A stretch of 64,000 nt of DNA from Peptacetobacter sp900550335 (lineage in GTDB: Bacteria > Bacillota > Clostridia > Peptostreptococcales > Peptostreptococcaceae): assembly GCF_047528295.1 (NCBI RefSeq), contig NZ_CP180001.1, positions 620,001 through 684,000 on the forward strand, written 5' to 3'. Position 1 is the stretch's first letter, and each line of letters opens with the position of its first letter. Made by a program: the position numbers and the translations under genes. Positions 42,438 through 51,399 of the stretch are shown here, one piece after another. The notes beneath the pieces were generated by a model, which was given only the letters and a program-made list of their open reading frames with translations, did no database searches and was not told the origin of the DNA.

Positions 42438-42992
42438 ATGAAAAAAATATTATTTGTTGTAGGTTCTATGAGAAAAGAGTCTTTTAATAGACAGCGGGCT
42501 ACAATGGTAGCAGAAGAACTCAAAGGAAAAGCAGAGGTGTCATTCCTTTCATACGAGGATATTCCTTTTATGAATCAGGATATAGAATTCCCAACACCTG
42601 AAGAAATTCTTCGTGTACGTTCAGAAGTTGAAGGTGCAGATGGACTATGGATATTCACACCAGAGTACAACTCAAGTTACCCTGGAGTTTTAAAGAATCT
42701 GTTAGACTGGCTTTCAAGACCACACAAGCCAAATGACTATGCAAATGGTTCATCAGTTACAGGTAAAAAGGTTGCTATAAGTGGGGTTGCAGGAAAGAGT
42801 GCAGCTGCTGGAAGTAGAGGAAAATTAAAAGATTTATTAGAAATCATAGGAATGAAGGTAATGGAAACTCAAGTAGGAGTTACAATAAATCCTGAAGCTT
42901 GGGCAAATAATGAGTTAACTCTTTCTGATGATAAGAAAGAAGAATTAAAAAAACAAGCAGAAGAATTCTTAAAATTTTTAGATGAAGAATAG
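42438..42992 (+). CDS. NADPH-dependent FMN reductase family protein
   Basis: Flavodoxin-like flavin reductase of 184 residues. The N-terminal phosphate-binding loop VGSMRKESFNRQ holds FMN, and the signature TPEYNSSYPGVLKNLLDWLSRP is diagnostic for the family. It could reduce quinones, azo dyes or metals, or supply reduced flavin. GGAGG lies 7 nt before the ATG. It is monocistronic or loosely linked to the downstream peptidase through a repeat-rich 95-bp gap. Confidence 0.9.
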   Translation: MKKILFVVGSMRKESFNRQRATMVAEELKGKAEVSFLSYEDIPFMNQDIEFPTPEEILRVRSEVEGADGLWIFTPEYNSSYPGVLKNLLDWLSRPHKPNDYANGSSVTGKKVAISGVAGKSAAAGSRGKLKDLLEIIGMKVMETQVGVTINPEAWANNELTLSDDKKEELKKQAEEFLKFLDEE

Positions 42993-43027
42993 TAAATGAT
43001 ATAAATTAAAATACTAGATAAAAAAGA

Positions 43028-43072
43028 TAAATATAAAACTAATGATAAAAACGATAAATATAAAACTAATAA
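43028..43072. repeat. 18-bp direct repeat
   Basis: GATAAATATAAAACTAAT occurs at 43028-43045 and 43055-43072, 27 bp apart, within AT-rich spacer DNA. Confidence 0.7.
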
Positions 43073-43087
43073 ATAGGAGTTGAAGGA

Positions 43088-44062
43088 ATGGAAAGTCTAA
43101 TAAAAGAAATTTCTATTAAAGATATGGACGGTGTTTCAATCGGACATGCTCAAAATGATGAAGCAAAAACTGGTGTAAGTGTAATATACTTTAAAAATGG
43201 AGCACAGGCCGGTTGTGATATAAGTGGAGGAGGGCCAGCTTCAAGAGAAACTCCTCTTACAAGTAGCATGACTGCTGATAATCCTCTAAATGCTGTAGTA
43301 TTATCTGGAGGAAGTGCATTTGGACTTGCTGCATCAGATGGTGTAATGCGTTGTCTTGAAGAAAGAGGAATTGGATTTGATACAGGATTTGCAAAAGTTC
43401 CGCTTGTTTGTCAATCTTGCATATTCGATTTAGGATATGGAAAATCAGATGTTAGACCAGATGCAGATATGGGTTATGAAGCATGTATAAAAGCTTTAGA
43501 AGGTTGCGATGATTCTATGGGAAATGTTGGAGCAGGAACAGGTGCAAGTGTTGGAAAACTACTTGGAATGAAACAGGCAACAAAAGCAGGACTAGGAGTA
43601 CATGCAGTTCAGGTAGGAGATTTAAAAATCGCTGCAATAGTTGTAGTTAATGCATTTGGAGATATATTTGACTCATCAAATGCACAAAAGATTGCAGGAC
43701 TTATGGATCCAGAAAGAAAAGTTTTCTGGGATTTAGAAGAAACTTTTGTAAAAATGGTAACTACTCCTCAAAATTTATTTAAGACAAATACTACAATAGG
43801 ATGTGTTATATGTAATGCAAAATTTGACAAGGCTAAGCTTAATAAAATAGCTTCAATGACTAGAAATGCTTATGCTAGATGTATAAATCCTGTTGGAACT
43901 ATGGCAGATGGAGATAGTATATACGCTTGTAGCATTGGAGAAGTTGTAAGTGATGTAAATGTTGTAGGAAGCTTATCAGCTAAAGTTATGGAACAGGCTA
44001 TAAAGAAAGCAGTTGAAAGTGCAAAAATAGACGACGAAGAATACTTAAAGAATTGCTTATAA
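43088..44062 (+). CDS. P1/S58-family (DmpA-like) aminopeptidase
   Basis: N-terminal-nucleophile hydrolase of family S58, 324 residues. Family hallmarks are DGVSIGHAQ near the start, SGGSAFGLAASDGVMR, and the self-cleavage/nucleophile site TNTTIGCVICN, where the Thr replaces the Ser of DmpA. GADGDSIY-like MADGDSIYACS closes the active site. Homologues cleave D- or beta-aminoacyl amides and peptides. AGGAG lies upstream of the ATG. It is cytosolic. A terminator follows at 44.15 kb. Confidence 0.85.
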   Translation: MESLIKEISIKDMDGVSIGHAQNDEAKTGVSVIYFKNGAQAGCDISGGGPASRETPLTSSMTADNPLNAVVLSGGSAFGLAASDGVMRCLEERGIGFDTGFAKVPLVCQSCIFDLGYGKSDVRPDADMGYEACIKALEGCDDSMGNVGAGTGASVGKLLGMKQATKAGLGVHAVQVGDLKIAAIVVVNAFGDIFDSSNAQKIAGLMDPERKVFWDLEETFVKMVTTPQNLFKTNTTIGCVICNAKFDKAKLNKIASMTRNAYARCINPVGTMADGDSIYACSIGEVVSDVNVVGSLSAKVMEQAIKKAVESAKIDDEEYLKNCL

Positions 44063-44150
44063 TGTAAAAACTGTTTATAGTATAAGAGTGGTTTATCGGT
44101 AATAATTGCTTAATAGGATATAAAAAATAACAGTTAAATCAAAATAATTA

Positions 44151-44186
44151 GACCTCATTGTTAGAAATAATATTGAGGTCTTTTTT
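44151..44186 (+). terminator. Terminator of peptidase gene
   Basis: GACCTCA / TGAGGTC with TTTTTT. Confidence 0.85.
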
Positions 44187-44275
44187 ATTTTTTGTTGGAG
44201 AAGTTGAAGATTTTTATTATAAATTATTATTTTTTAGAAACAATGTAATTTAATATATAAATAGTAAAATTATCG

Positions 44276-44323
44276 TTGATTAAAGTACGAAAACGTACTA
44301 TAATATTTAAAGTACGATTACGG
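44276..44323 (+). promoter_or_regulatory. marR promoter with embedded operator
   Basis: TTGATT (44276-44281), a 17-nt spacer and TATAAT (44299-44304). The spacer is the palindrome AGTACG-AAAA-CGTACT (44284-44299), so a bound repressor would block RNA polymerase. A second half, AGTACGATTACGG, lies at 44311-44323. Likely autoregulation by the MarR protein. Confidence 0.75.
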
Positions 44324-44346
44324 ATTTTAAAAAGGAGAATAAAATT

Positions 44347-44793
44347 ATGAGAGAAATTGCAAGAAGATTGATGCTTGCTTTATACAAAATAGATGAAATA
44401 TATTACATGAATGAAGGTAAGAAAAAATTAGCATATTCTGAGTTATGTGTCATGTACGCGTTAGATGACGGGAAGCCACATTCACAAAGAGAGATTTCTC
44501 AAGAGTGGCTTGTTCCAAAAACAACTGTAAATACAATAGTTAAGCGATGGGAAAAAGAGGGGTTATTGACACTTACACCAATTCCAGAGAAAAGAAGGGA
44601 AAAATACATAACTCTGACAGATGCAGGACGTGAATACGCTAAGGATTTTATGGGATTTATTTATAGAGCAGAGGAAAAAGCCCTTAAAAAAACTTTAGAT
44701 AAGTACTCTGATGAATTTATAAAGGGGCTTGAGTTTTTTGGAGAGAGTTTAAAAGAGGCTTTTGATGAGGAGTTTGAAAAAGAGGAAAAATAA
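44347..44793 (+). CDS. MarR-family transcriptional regulator
   Basis: 148-residue winged-helix dimer. The DNA-reading part is REISQEWLVPKTTVNTIVKRWEKEGLL, followed by the wing TPIPEKRREKYITLTDAG. It probably represses its own operon through the palindrome inside its promoter and is released by a toxic ligand. AAAGGAG lies 9 nt before the ATG. A MATE pump begins 21 bp downstream, so this is a regulator-exporter pair. Confidence 0.92.
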   Translation: MREIARRLMLALYKIDEIYYMNEGKKKLAYSELCVMYALDDGKPHSQREISQEWLVPKTTVNTIVKRWEKEGLLTLTPIPEKRREKYITLTDAGREYAKDFMGFIYRAEEKALKKTLDKYSDEFIKGLEFFGESLKEAFDEEFEKEEK

Positions 44794-44814
44794 AAATTAA
44801 AAGGGGAGAAAAAT

Positions 44815-46152
44815 ATGAACTTAATTAAAGACGATATTAAAAAGCTATTCTACAAATTTTTGATACCTGCGATAAGTAGTTCTTTGGCTATAGCGATTTA
44901 CAGCCTTGTAGACACTATAGCGATTGGACATGGAGCTGGGCCAGACGGGACTGCGGCCTGTGCAATAGTGCTACCTATATTTTCAATAGCTCTATTTATT
45001 GCACTTCTTTGCGGAATAGGTGGGTCTGTACTTATGGCTCATGCTCGTGGAGAAGGAAATAGGGAAAAGGGAGATGCGTACTTTGCAGCTTCGATTGTAT
45101 TGGTTACGATTATTACATTGATTGTATGGATACCTGGAATGATGTATCAAGATGAGTTTTACAGACTTTGTGGTGCAGACGATGTGCTTATGCCATTTGC
45201 TAGAGATTATGGAGAATGGATTTTTGCATTTATACCATCATTTGTTATCACTTCATTTTTAGGAGCATTTGTGCGTACTGATGGCTCTCCTAAATTTGTA
45301 ATGACAGCTATTTTAACAGGTGGAGTTGTAAATATAATAGGAGACTGGATTTTTGTATTCCCTATGAATATGGGAATGAGAGGTGCAGCGATTGCAACAG
45401 CTCTTGGTTCTGCGGTACAGGCAATTATGATTCTAGGATATGTACTTATGAAAAAAACTACTTTAAAATTGGCAAGACCACATCACTGGTTTAAGGCATT
45501 TAAAAAGATTATGGCTACCGGATTTAGTTCTGGTGTGAGTGCTCTTGCGGTAATAGCGGTTTCATTTATTGCCAATAACCAGATAATGAACTACCTTGGA
45601 GGTGCAGCACTTGCTGTTTACGGTGTTTTAGGTACAGTTTCATCTCTATTCACAAGTATTTTTTCTGGAATTGGGCAGGCAATTCAGCCAATTGCATCTG
45701 AAAACTACGGTGCTGGAAAAATTGATCGTTGTTGGGCAGTAGAAAGATTGGGGATGAAAAATGCACTTATGTATGGAATTGTATTTGCTGCAATAAGTAT
45801 AATTTTCCCAGTGGGAGTGACAGGATTATTCATGCAGATGACTCCCGAGGTTAAGGAAGTTACACCATATATTATGAGAGTGTTCTCGCTTTCATATATC
45901 CCACAGGCGGTTTGTGTGTACTGCGTATTCTATCTGCAGTCTATTGTGCATCCTAAAAAAGCAACTATTGTTTCATTATTAAGAGGTGTTATTTTGAATG
46001 GAGCTTTCCTTATGATTTTCCCTGTGTTCTTCGGTGGAAATAGTATATGGTGGGCGATATTTATGGCTGAATTTGTAACTATGTTGGTTGCTATTGTTTA
46101 TATGGTTAAGATTTATAGAGAGCATAAAGCTTTGATGAATGAAAATATGTAA
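44815..46152 (+). CDS. MATE-family multidrug efflux pump
   Basis: Cation-coupled drug exporter with 445 residues and twelve predicted membrane helices in two six-helix halves. LIPAISSSLAIAIYSLVDTIAIG-type helix 1, GGVVNIIGDWIFVF in helix 6 and IGQAIQPIASENYGAG at the second half are typical. AAAGGGGAG precedes the ATG. It is co-transcribed with the marR gene and ends in a terminator that is also the left arm of repeat copy C. Confidence 0.93.
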   Translation: MNLIKDDIKKLFYKFLIPAISSSLAIAIYSLVDTIAIGHGAGPDGTAACAIVLPIFSIALFIALLCGIGGSVLMAHARGEGNREKGDAYFAASIVLVTIITLIVWIPGMMYQDEFYRLCGADDVLMPFARDYGEWIFAFIPSFVITSFLGAFVRTDGSPKFVMTAILTGGVVNIIGDWIFVFPMNMGMRGAAIATALGSAVQAIMILGYVLMKKTTLKLARPHHWFKAFKKIMATGFSSGVSALAVIAVSFIANNQIMNYLGGAALAVYGVLGTVSSLFTSIFSGIGQAIQPIASENYGAGKIDRCWAVERLGMKNALMYGIVFAAISIIFPVGVTGLFMQMTPEVKEVTPYIMRVFSLSYIPQAVCVYCVFYLQSIVHPKKATIVSLLRGVILNGAFLMIFPVFFGGNSIWWAIFMAEFVTMLVAIVYMVKIYREHKALMNENM

Positions 46153-46169
46153 AGAGAAATTTATTAAAA

Positions 46170-46362
46170 GATTAGGCTGTTGTAAGTTTTTGCAATGGCC
46201 TTTTTAAGTGATTAATCACAATTATTTGCTCTCCAGTCCTCAGCGCCCCAATTATTATTGGAAAATATTTAAAGGTGTGGGGCGCTTGCGGAATTGTCGA
46301 TGCAAATTAATTTGTGATTAATCACTTAAAGACCTATTGCGAAAACTTGCAACAGCAATCAT
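46170..46362. repeat. Long-hairpin repeat, copy C
   Basis: Arms of about 60 nt (46170-46229 with 46301-46362, including the perfect AAGTGATTAATCACAA) surround a core. The core is CTCCAG at 46231, inner stem AGCGCCCC / GGGGCGCT (46242-46249 with 46279-46286), then TGCGGAATTGTCGA to 46300. The inner stem differs in sequence from copies A and B but stays fully paired. The left arm contains the terminator of the MATE gene (AGGCTGTTG...TGGCCT, 46174-46205). Confidence 0.75.
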
Positions 46363-46400
46363 TTATCTACTTAAAAAATAGAAATCGTAGAACGGAAAAT

Positions 46401-46444
46401 GGGCTATCACATCAACTAATGTTAATGTGGTATCCCCTTTTTAT
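46401..46444 (+). terminator. Terminator between repeat copy C and the helicase operon
   Basis: GGGCTATCACAT pairs (with bulges) with ATGTGGTATCCC, followed by CTTTTTATTTTTTT. The gap 46153-46600 holds this, repeat C and an AT-rich promoter region; I see no gene in it. Confidence 0.75.
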
Positions 46445-46600
46445 TTTTTTAGTTAGAACTAATTTTAATGACTGTAATATATAAAGATGTTATAATAAAA
46501 TTGTTGAAAATTAATTATGAAAATAAATATAAGTATATAAAATAAAAAATAATAATATATTAATCTAAAAATTTATAAAAATGAAGAATAGGAAGATTGT

Positions 46601-48187
46601 ATGAAAACTGCGATTTGTGCATATGAGCTTGGAAAAGAAAAGGAAATAAATGCTAATATTTTTAAAAATAAATATGAGGCAGAGGGATATAAATTTATAT
46701 GCCCCGAGTGTGGAGAACAGGTATCTTTTGTAGAAAAAGAAAAAACAAAGTATTTTAAACATCATAAAGAAACTGAAATATCTAAAGAATGTGATAAAAG
46801 AGTAAAGGGAAGTAAAAATTTAACGGTTTATGAAAAATTAGGGTTGCCACTATATCTAAGAAAAAATTGTAATGGAGATTATTATTTTTCTATTCTTTTC
46901 AAAAAAATTCCTACAAAAGCTTTTTTAGCATGTAAAGAAAAAGATTCATATATTGAAATATATGATAAATTTAATATTAAAGAATATGAAAGATTTTATT
47001 TAAATAGAGGAAAGTTTTTAGATGACGAAAGTAACTTTATTACAATATCTATATTACCTAAAAATAGCTCGAGATTATATATAAGATATTCAGAGAGTTC
47101 AGTAGAAAATATTTTGAAAAAATATTGGTCTAATTATATAAATTGTCCATTACCAATCAACGGTGCATTATTTTCAGCAGAAGAAAATGAAGGGAAAATA
47201 ATAAGGCCTTGGGAGAATATATCAACATATACTGAGTATTATTGGGTTAAAAAATCGAAAAAAATTATTCCATATGAAGAAATCAAAATGGAGAACGTAG
47301 GTAAAATTTGTTTAAAAGGAATAATTTATAATGTTTTTAAATGTTCATTTAATGTAAATTTAGAAAATAGAAAGACCTATAAAAGAATAGCAAATTATTT
47401 AGAGGAAAATTTAAATGTTATACTTTTAGAAAAGAAGTCTAACATTTATCCTATTTGGCCTCCTTGTGTGAAAAGTAATGATGGTTATGAAGTAAATAAA
47501 GTAACAAAAGTATATAATAAAGTGTTATCTTCTAATGATAATCCTAAAGTATATTCTTATAGAAAAAGTTTAATTAATGCATTAAATATTAAAGTTGACT
47601 ATATGGGTAAAGAAAAAATATCTGCTATAGATGCTACATATGAAGAAGTTCTAATAAATGTAGATAGAAAAGTAACATCAACAGGAATTATAATTAGAAA
47701 AAATGAATTACCATATGTAAAAGAAGATAGAATTTTAATTAATTTAGAAAATGGTGATAGTATAAAAGGAAAAATAGAGCTGAATGATACAAGAGATATT
47801 ACAATTGAATCTTTATGTGATATTAATTTAATAAAGGTAGGTAATGGTGGTAAAGTAGAAGAGTTTCATAATAAAAATAATTTTAAAATAAAGGATGTTA
47901 AATTTGGAGATAGATATTTTTTATTATCTAATATAAATAAAATAGCAGAAATAATAATAAAAGAAAAAATAATAAATAATAAAATCTTTGATGAGAAGCA
48001 ATTGCTTAGGACTATAAAGAAGTCGAGTGGAACAAATCTTATAGCTATTTCTAAAGATGTGAGGAAAACGATAACTTATAATTTAAAATATATAAAAAAT
48101 AAAGAAATAAAGACTTTACTAAGAAAATATCTAGTAGAAAATAGAGTACCTTTAAGAGTTTATATGATTTTAAGAGGAGGAAAATAA
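46601..48187 (+). CDS. Helicase-operon protein 1: CoiA-like zinc-finger protein
   Basis: 528 residues, unknown function. The N-terminus FICPECGEQVSFVEKEKTKYFKHH...C resembles the zinc-finger segment that opens CoiA-type proteins (CPxCGxxV..., a HFxH-like strand, then Cys), followed by TVYEKLGLPLYLRK. The rest is beta-rich with many Lys/Asn and no membrane helix or catalytic motif that I can name. AGGAAG lies 7 nt before the ATG. It is the first gene of a four-gene run in which each next start follows within 1-5 bp, so the proteins probably form one complex with the DUF1998 helicase. CAA-dominated Gln codons mark horizontal transfer. Confidence 0.7.
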   Translation: MKTAICAYELGKEKEINANIFKNKYEAEGYKFICPECGEQVSFVEKEKTKYFKHHKETEISKECDKRVKGSKNLTVYEKLGLPLYLRKNCNGDYYFSILFKKIPTKAFLACKEKDSYIEIYDKFNIKEYERFYLNRGKFLDDESNFITISILPKNSSRLYIRYSESSVENILKKYWSNYINCPLPINGALFSAEENEGKIIRPWENISTYTEYYWVKKSKKIIPYEEIKMENVGKICLKGIIYNVFKCSFNVNLENRKTYKRIANYLEENLNVILLEKKSNIYPIWPPCVKSNDGYEVNKVTKVYNKVLSSNDNPKVYSYRKSLINALNIKVDYMGKEKISAIDATYEEVLINVDRKVTSTGIIIRKNELPYVKEDRILINLENGDSIKGKIELNDTRDITIESLCDINLIKVGNGGKVEEFHNKNNFKIKDVKFGDRYFLLSNINKIAEIIIKEKIINNKIFDEKQLLRTIKKSSGTNLIAISKDVRKTITYNLKYIKNKEIKTLLRKYLVENRVPLRVYMILRGGK

Positions 48188-48188
48188 G

Positions 48189-50336
48189 GTGGCAAATTAC
48201 TTTGATGGAACGATTTCATTGTGTATATCGTATAGAAATTGGAATGATGAACTACAATATTATAGAATAGCTGATTATAATTTAAACAAATTAGAAGATA
48301 TAGATTATTATGCTGAAGTTGATTATGATCCTTATATTATAGCAAAGCTATATTTAAATCCCAAAGAAAGAAAATATGAAAATAAACCAGTATTAAAAAG
48401 ATGGGATAAAGAAAAGAGAAAAGTTTTTAATGGATTTATAAATATTGGAAAAATAAATGAGATTGTATTTTTAGAAGATAATATTGATACTTTAGAATAT
48501 GATTATAAAAAAGTGAGAGATAAATTATATAAAGGATTTGAAATACCATTTGGCGTAGATAATGAATTTTTACTTTTAGTTGGAAATAAAAATGGGAACT
48601 GGATTACATTGCTATGTAATAAAAAAGATTTTGAAAAAAAAGAATATGAAAATGATGAGTATTGTTATGGAGAAACATACTTTTTAAATCAAAACAGCGA
48701 TATTATTTCTATTCCTATTTATAAAATTCCACCTAATGAAACTGTGTCGACAAAAGGATTAACAGATATTTTAAATATAGAAAATATTATACTAAAGAAT
48801 AGATATTTTTATAATCGTTTAGAACTACCTAAAAAAGAAGGAAATTTTGTGACTATGGAAAAAAATGCTTTAGTACAAAAATTTGCAATAAAATATATAG
48901 AACAAAAGAAAAATGTTTTTCAAATTACGGATGATGAGAAATATAAAATAATAAAAATAATAAGTAATTTTTTAAAAGATGAAAAATATATAAAAGAAAT
49001 TATAAATATAACAGGATTATCATATGATAATTTGATTAGAACGGTAGAATCTATATTTAAGCCTATTTTAGATTTATATTTAGGCAATGATAAATTAGAT
49101 AATTTAGTAGGAGAATATCTTTTAAAAAATGAAAAAGTATTGAAAGAATGTATTGAGTTAGCAAAGGAAATATGGCTTAACTCTAAAGATGAAGAGATAA
49201 CAAAGGTAAAAAATGAGTTAAAAGAATGGGAAGAGTTATCTAAGATTATAAAATCTGAAATTGATAATTTAAAATTAAAAAAAGATGAAAAGAAAAAAGA
49301 GATTGAAAGCTTAGATTTATCTATCATTGAAAAGAACGATTTTATTAATGAATTAGAAAATAAAAAAATTAATATAGAACTTGAAATAGAAGACCAATTA
49401 ATTGATTTTAAGTCTAATATAGTAGAAACAACTAAATTATTAGGGGTTGCTGAATCTTATAATACAGATAATTTTAGAAAAAAAGAAAGTAAGGATAAGA
49501 GTATACTTTATATTGAATCTGAAAAATTGGAAGAGAGTGATATATATAGGAGAGAAGAGTATGAAGATTTAGAAGATGTATACTATTCACTATCGGAAAA
49601 TTTAGAGGAAAATCTTTCTAAGTCTGAGGATATAGCTATTAGTATAATTACGTCAATTTTGATGAAAAAATTTATTGTTGTTGATGAATACCTTGGACGA
49701 AAAATTGCTGATGATTTAGCAATGATTATATCTTCATCTACAGCAGATTATATTTCAATTACAAATGTAGATATTGATGTAGAGCTATTAATTAAAATTA
49801 TAAATGGTAGTAAATCATCTGTAGTATATATAGATGGCTTATTAGATACATTTAACAGCAACTTGGTATCTACTATATATAAAAATTGTAATAATAAGCG
49901 GATAATTTTAGGATTTTTAGAAGAAAATCTTCTTGAACTACCAAAATCAATTTGGAATTATTCTATTTATATTGATTATTACGATAAAATTAGATTTAGA
50001 AGAGATAATGAAAAAATTATAGGAAACTATGATAAGTTATTTGATATTGAGAAATCCGGAATTTTTGAGGAATATAAACTTAAAAAATTATTTGAGGAAG
50101 AAGATACATGTAGAAGACTATATAAAAGGAAGTATATAAATAAGAGAAATAATTTAGATATGTCACTTTATGCAAACTTATCTAAAGAAATAGGAGAAAT
50201 AATATCTTTAGATTTTCTTAATAATATATATTTGCAAGCAAGTGATGTTAATAGAGCTAAATTATTTGGAGACTTGGTTAAATTTGGTTTTTCAGAAGAA
50301 GAAATTTTAAAATCTTTATTTGTTAATGAGGAGTAA
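48189..50336 (+). CDS. Helicase-operon protein 2: coiled-coil protein with degenerate AAA-like C-terminal domain
   Basis: 715 residues, not recognised. Residues about 1-230 are beta-rich. About 230-330 are helical. About 330-420 form a coiled coil (ELKEWEELSKIIKSEIDNLKL and onwards). After an acidic linker, about 490-620 look like an AAA core: KKFIVVDEYLGRKIADDLAMI, where a Walker A would be, lacks GxxxxGK(S/T). SSVVYIDGLLDTFNSN and RIILGFLEENL stand in the Walker B and sensor positions. So it probably does not hydrolyse ATP. The start is GTG (48189), with AGAGGAGG overlapping the end of gene 1. It may act as a structural clamp or sensor for the helicase. Confidence 0.68.
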   Translation: MANYFDGTISLCISYRNWNDELQYYRIADYNLNKLEDIDYYAEVDYDPYIIAKLYLNPKERKYENKPVLKRWDKEKRKVFNGFINIGKINEIVFLEDNIDTLEYDYKKVRDKLYKGFEIPFGVDNEFLLLVGNKNGNWITLLCNKKDFEKKEYENDEYCYGETYFLNQNSDIISIPIYKIPPNETVSTKGLTDILNIENIILKNRYFYNRLELPKKEGNFVTMEKNALVQKFAIKYIEQKKNVFQITDDEKYKIIKIISNFLKDEKYIKEIINITGLSYDNLIRTVESIFKPILDLYLGNDKLDNLVGEYLLKNEKVLKECIELAKEIWLNSKDEEITKVKNELKEWEELSKIIKSEIDNLKLKKDEKKKEIESLDLSIIEKNDFINELENKKINIELEIEDQLIDFKSNIVETTKLLGVAESYNTDNFRKKESKDKSILYIESEKLEESDIYRREEYEDLEDVYYSLSENLEENLSKSEDIAISIITSILMKKFIVVDEYLGRKIADDLAMIISSSTADYISITNVDIDVELLIKIINGSKSSVVYIDGLLDTFNSNLVSTIYKNCNNKRIILGFLEENLLELPKSIWNYSIYIDYYDKIRFRRDNEKIIGNYDKLFDIEKSGIFEEYKLKKLFEEEDTCRRLYKRKYINKRNNLDMSLYANLSKEIGEIISLDFLNNIYLQASDVNRAKLFGDLVKFGFSEEEILKSLFVNEE

Positions 50337-50340
50337 ACAA

Positions 50341-51399
50341 ATGAAAAAACAGTTGGTTACAAGAATTTCATCTGATTTAAAGATTGAACGCTATAAAGGA
50401 GAATCAGAAGCAGAATTTTATTCTAGATTGATATATACAGCAATTTCATGCTGGATTAGATATTTTATACTGGATAAATCCAATAATGATTCCGATATAA
50501 ACAAAAAAAGTAAAAATTATATTATGGCTAGGGGAAAGGATCTTTTAAAAAATTATTTAGATTTATTTCCAGAATGTGCGGATTATTTTTTATGTAAAGA
50601 GAAAAATAATAAGAAAATAGCTGTTGAAGTTGATGAAGCAATTAAAACTATAAGAGAACGAATGTTAAACTCAGGAGAAATATATGAAATAAATCCAAAT
50701 GCCTATGTAGGGTTGCCACAATATAATAAAAAGAAAATTTATAGAAATATTGAAAGGGAAATTGGAATAAAAAAAGATGAATTTACATCTATTCATGTTG
50801 GAATTACAAGAATTGAAAAGAATAGATTATATGAAGAAAGTGAAAAAATCGAAAGTACAAAAATCATTAATCCAGATGATTTTTTGAATTGGCTTATCAA
50901 AAATTCTACTTGGGAAAGATTCAATGATATAGATATATTAGATGTATTTGATCCTAAAAGTAAAAAGATACCATCTCAATCTTGGAATTTAAATAAGTCG
51001 ATGATTTTAGAAGGAGATATTTATTTAGCAAGGGATAAAAGTATGAACCATAAGTGGGCAACTAGATATTTTCTTTTAAAAATAGAAGATGGTAATAAAT
51101 ATTATATATCTAGAATAAATAATATTTTAGTGAAATGGAAAGAGTGTAGAAGAATAATACTTGCTTTAAGAAAAAAATATGAGAATAGTATAAAAGTTCA
51201 AGTTAAAAATCTTGGAAGTTGCAAAAAATTAAGGCTTTTTGCAGCTTTACCAATAAATGAAATGATGATACTAAAAACATATTGTTGGCCAAGTAATAAT
51301 ATGTATAATCCTAGAGAATATATTGTATCAAATGAAATCTGGGAATATATTAGAGATATTTTAATTAGTTTATATTTAGAAATAGAGGAGGTTTTGTAA
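50341..51399 (+). CDS. Helicase-operon protein 3: unknown
   Basis: 352 residues, no recognised family. The N-terminal 130 residues are helical (SEAEFYSRLIYTAISCWIRYF). The middle and C-terminal parts are mixed, with SIHVGITRIEKNRLYEESE and FLNWLIKNSTWERF. Basic and soluble. ATG 50341 is chosen from the GAGGAG site overlapping the end of gene 2 (5-nt gap); an earlier in-frame TTG lies inside gene 2. The stop at 51399 is followed at once by the helicase start. Strict coupling implies a stoichiometric partner of the helicase. Confidence 0.65.
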   Translation: MKKQLVTRISSDLKIERYKGESEAEFYSRLIYTAISCWIRYFILDKSNNDSDINKKSKNYIMARGKDLLKNYLDLFPECADYFLCKEKNNKKIAVEVDEAIKTIRERMLNSGEIYEINPNAYVGLPQYNKKKIYRNIEREIGIKKDEFTSIHVGITRIEKNRLYEESEKIESTKIINPDDFLNWLIKNSTWERFNDIDILDVFDPKSKKIPSQSWNLNKSMILEGDIYLARDKSMNHKWATRYFLLKIEDGNKYYISRINNILVKWKECRRIILALRKKYENSIKVQVKNLGSCKKLRLFAALPINEMMILKTYCWPSNNMYNPREYIVSNEIWEYIRDILISLYLEIEEVL

